A DNA stretch of 15,027 bases from an uncultured Eubacteriales bacterium. Its GTDB lineage: Bacteria; Bacillota; Clostridia; Oscillospirales; Oscillospiraceae. The DNA lies in the NCBI GenBank assembly GCA_900554855.1, contig USIZ01000004.1, forward strand, positions 1-15,027, written 5' to 3'. The notes under the pieces are model-generated. The model saw only the letters and a list, made by a program, of their open reading frames with translations. It did no database searches and had not been told where the DNA came from. The position numbers and the translations under genes are program-made. Below, in pieces: positions 14,508-15,027 of this stretch (position 1 is the first letter of the stretch; each line of letters starts with the position of its first letter).

Positions 14508-15027
14508 GGGCGGCAGCGCGCTTCTTGCGCTCCTCGATGGCGGCGATCAGCGAGCGGATGCGGATCTTGACCGCGCCGAGGTTGGAGATGTCGTCGATCT
14601 TCAGCTGGGTGTAGAGCTTGCCGCCCTCCTCCAGAATGGAGCGCATCTCGTCGCCAGTGATGGCGTCCACGCCGCAGCCGAAGCTGACCAGCTGAATGAG
14701 CTCCATGTCCTCCTGGGTGCAGACGTAGCGGGCGGCGTTGTACATACGGGCGTGGAATGTCCACTGGTTGAGAACGGTGCGGGGCTGTTTGTCCATTTCC
14801 CAAGCCACGCTGTCCTCGGTGATGAGCACAAAGCGGAAACCGGTGACCAGATCATTGATGCCGTGGTTGATCTCCGGATCCATGTGGTAGGGACGGCCGG
14901 CCACCACCATAATGGGGCAGTCGTTCCGACGGGCAAAGTCGATGTACTCCTGAGCGGTCTTGCGGACGTCGGCCTCATAGTCGGCGTAGGCCTGATAGGC
15001 GGCTCTGGCGGCGGCGACGGTCTCCTT
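14500..15027 (-). CDS. Acyl-CoA dehydratase activase-related protein, 3' end only; 5' end outside window
   Basis: The frame is open to the window edge; the visible 175 residues are the C-terminus of a longer protein. Residues encoded at about 14780-14920 include VVAGRPYHMDPEINHGINDL and ITEDSVAWEM, followed by LNQWTFHARMYNAARYV, LVSFGCGVDAITGDE and LYTQLKIDDISNLGAVKIRIRSL. I recall these from the region following DUF2229 in long activases related to HgdC/BadF, which use ATP to inject electrons into 2-hydroxyacyl-CoA dehydratases. The ATPase domains would lie upstream, outside the window, and were not seen. The ATG at 14910 is internal. In most relatives I recall, the chain continues into the sequence found here as a separate gene at 12472-13773. 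Here it stops at a clean TGA overlapping the GNAT start. Confidence 0.8.
   Translation of the reverse strand, partial: KETVAAARAAYQAYADYEADVRKTAQEYIDFARRNDCPIMVVAGRPYHMDPEINHGINDLVTGFRFVLITEDSVAWEMDKQPRTVLNQWTFHARMYNAARYVCTQEDMELIQLVSFGCGVDAITGDEMRSILEEGGKLYTQLKIDDISNLGAVKIRIRSLIAAIEERKKRAAAHE

Overview
The window is GC-rich, with short gaps between genes, strong AGGAGG-type ribosome binding sites and classic hairpin-plus-T terminators. The gene families point to an anaerobic, probably gut-associated member of the Clostridia, most likely an Oscillospiraceae relative. The evidence is a VanR/VanS-type two-component pair, a DUF815 ATPase, a ClpC-type unfoldase, and a cysteine-rich protein of the 2-hydroxyacyl-CoA dehydratase activase group. 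The taxonomic placement is inference from gene content. No rRNA, tRNA, CRISPR array, insertion sequence or prophage gene was seen.

Layout, left to right. Positions 1-1091 (+) hold the C-terminal part of a PutP-like sodium/solute symporter, closed by a terminator. Positions 1242-4105 (+) are a translationally coupled response regulator and histidine kinase with their own terminator. Positions 4269-5615 (+) are a MATE exporter starting at TTG. A hairpin separates it from a convergent DUF815 P-loop ATPase (5682-6878, -). The 369-base gap 6879-7247 carries two divergent, near-perfect housekeeping promoters. One drives the DUF815 gene. The other drives a crotonase-fold gene (7248-8264, +) whose active-site pattern matches 6-oxocamphor hydrolase rather than enoyl-CoA hydratase. 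Positions 8265-8528 contain three strong hairpins, two of them terminator-like, ahead of an orphan clpC-type gene (8529-10958, +). A degenerate interspersed repeat of the kind that encodes a spurious 'SEAKDL' peptide lies at 11008-11114. The right-hand third is on the minus strand: a eukaryote-type NADP isocitrate dehydrogenase (11119-12321) with its own promoter, and upstream of it an operon of three genes (12472-15027).

That operon is unusual. Its first and third genes look like consecutive pieces of one long activase-related polypeptide, and a GNAT acetyltransferase gene sits between the pieces (overlap of 8 bases on one side, gap of 17 on the other).

The strongest candidate for undescribed biology is the crotonase-fold gene. 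It has a perfect TTGACA-N17-TATAAT promoter, a structured leader, a strong ribosome binding site, only CGT/CGC arginine codons, and conserved positions matching the five active-site residues of a carbon-carbon bond beta-diketone hydrolase. It also has an 85-residue tryptophan-rich C-terminal extension. It looks like an abundant enzyme of central importance to this organism, with an unassigned substrate.
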